From the NCBI RefSeq assembly GCF_004519405.1, contig NZ_SGWI01000001.1, positions 1,488,001-1,552,000 of the forward strand: DNA of 64,000 nt, given 5' to 3'. The stretch is from Pseudomonas sp. BCA17. Lineage in GTDB: Bacteria; Pseudomonadota; Gammaproteobacteria; Pseudomonadales; Pseudomonadaceae. Each line of letters opens with the position of its first letter. Position 1 is the first letter of the stretch. A model generated the notes under the pieces. It searched no databases, had not been told where the DNA came from, and saw only the letters and a list, made by a program, of their open reading frames with translations. The position numbers and the translations under genes were made by a program. This document shows positions 63,407-64,000 of the stretch, piece by piece.

Positions 63407-64000
63407 TCAGGCGTAATAATCGACCGCACTGGAGCCGATTACCGTAGAGGTGACCGGCGCCACCGCTTCAGCCACGTCGACGTGCCCACTGCCCTCGCCG
63501 CTGTCCCCGCGTCCGCCGCTACCACTCACGCGTGCCTGGGCCTGAGCCTGAGCTTGTTGCTGCTGCTCCTGGCCTCGGGACTGGTCGGAGACGTTGACGT
63601 CCACTTGCCCCATGCCCTGCTGGGCAAACATCTCCCGCAGGCGTCCGGACTGGCTTTCCAGGGCTTCACGCACCACCGCATGGCCACTCATGAAGTGGAC
63701 CTGAGCCTGTTGGTCCGGCGTCATATTGACCTTGATATCCAGGCGCCCCAGCTCTGCCGGCTGCAACTGGATCTCGGCCGACTTGAGGTTGGCGCTGGAC
63801 AGGTACATCACGCGGTTGACCACGTCTTCGGTCCAGCCGCTCTGGTGCATGGCCAACGGCGCGTTGGCAACCGACGGTAAGGCGTTCGCGGTTTTCGGCG
63901 TGGCGGCCTGGGTCAGCGCAGCCAGGCGGTTGGCGAAATCATCGACGCGAGTATCGCTGCTGGCGTCTTTCAAATCCTTAAGGCCACTTTCGATCAGCCC
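63407..64000 (-). CDS. fliK: FliK, hook-length control protein (C-terminal part only)
   Basis: The last 197 codons of FliK; the gene runs off the right edge, and no start is in the window. The C-terminal FliK domain is recognisable in LSSANLKSAEIQLQPAELGRLDIKVNMTPDQQAQVHF and REALESQSGRLREMF. A Gln/Ala-rich stretch (QEQQQQAQAQAQAR) and a Gly/Ser-rich tail follow. FliK measures the hook and triggers the FlhB switch. It precedes fliL, as in other Pseudomonas. Confidence 0.92.
   Translation of the reverse strand, partial: GLIESGLKDLKDASSDTRVDDFANRLAALTQAATPKTANALPSVANAPLAMHQSGWTEDVVNRVMYLSSANLKSAEIQLQPAELGRLDIKVNMTPDQQAQVHFMSGHAVVREALESQSGRLREMFAQQGMGQVDVNVSDQSRGQEQQQQAQAQAQARVSGSGGRGDSGEGSGHVDVAEAVAPVTSTVIGSSAVDYYA

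Overview
The window reads as chromosome of a fluorescent Pseudomonas of the P. fluorescens group. The grounds are a complete pyoverdine chromophore synthetase gene beside pvdS, a polar-flagellum and chemotaxis cluster in the order known from P. aeruginosa (fliK to parP and cheW), high GC content, and many REP/REPIN-type intergenic palindromes. All identifications come from reading protein motifs and gene order; no database was searched.

Region 1 (1-24.8 kb) is pyoverdine plus oxidative folding. It holds the 5' end of pvdH, the 4295-residue NRPS gene pvdL (acyl-AMP ligase plus three amino-acid modules, one with an epimerase), the thioesterase gene pvdG and the sigma factor gene pvdS. Between pvdH and pvdL lie an AmiD-like amidase gene, a two-component system resembling DsbR/DsbS with its dsbD-dsbE-dsbG operon, and a large Ig-like-repeat protein gene split by one in-frame TAA. 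Iron-starvation boxes (TAAAT-N16-CGT type) precede pvdH and pvdG, and a Fur-like box precedes pvdS.

Region 2 (24.8-34.6 kb) is a solute-binding protein gene and then an acyclic-terpene utilisation cluster: atuR divergent from atuABCDEF, with two inverted-repeat operators in the shared promoter region. Region 3 (34.9-41.5 kb) is mixed: exonuclease, ppnP, a MOSC protein, cheV with a clear sigma-28 promoter, a small protein that looks like an HPt domain without its histidine, a NarL-type two-component pair and yegS. Region 4 (41.5-42.7 kb) is non-coding and built of dispersed repeats, including an inverted pair about 0.75 kb across with 11-bp tandem repeats near its centre.

Region 5 (42.7-64 kb) is motility, all on the minus strand. 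From the right it runs fliK-fliL-M-N-O-P-Q-R-flhB (rotor, C-ring and export gate), two cold-shock-domain genes, flhA-flhF-fleN-fliA (export, pole selection, number control, sigma-28), then cheY-Z-A-B-motC-motD-parC-parP-cheW and a DUF2802 gene. Candidate sigma-54 promoters precede fliL and flhA. The most interesting protein-level observation is that the CheA linker carries four copies of an acidic D-x-E-F-E-x-L-L-D motif. It resembles the putative CheY-binding tails of CheZ, FliM and FliN encoded nearby.
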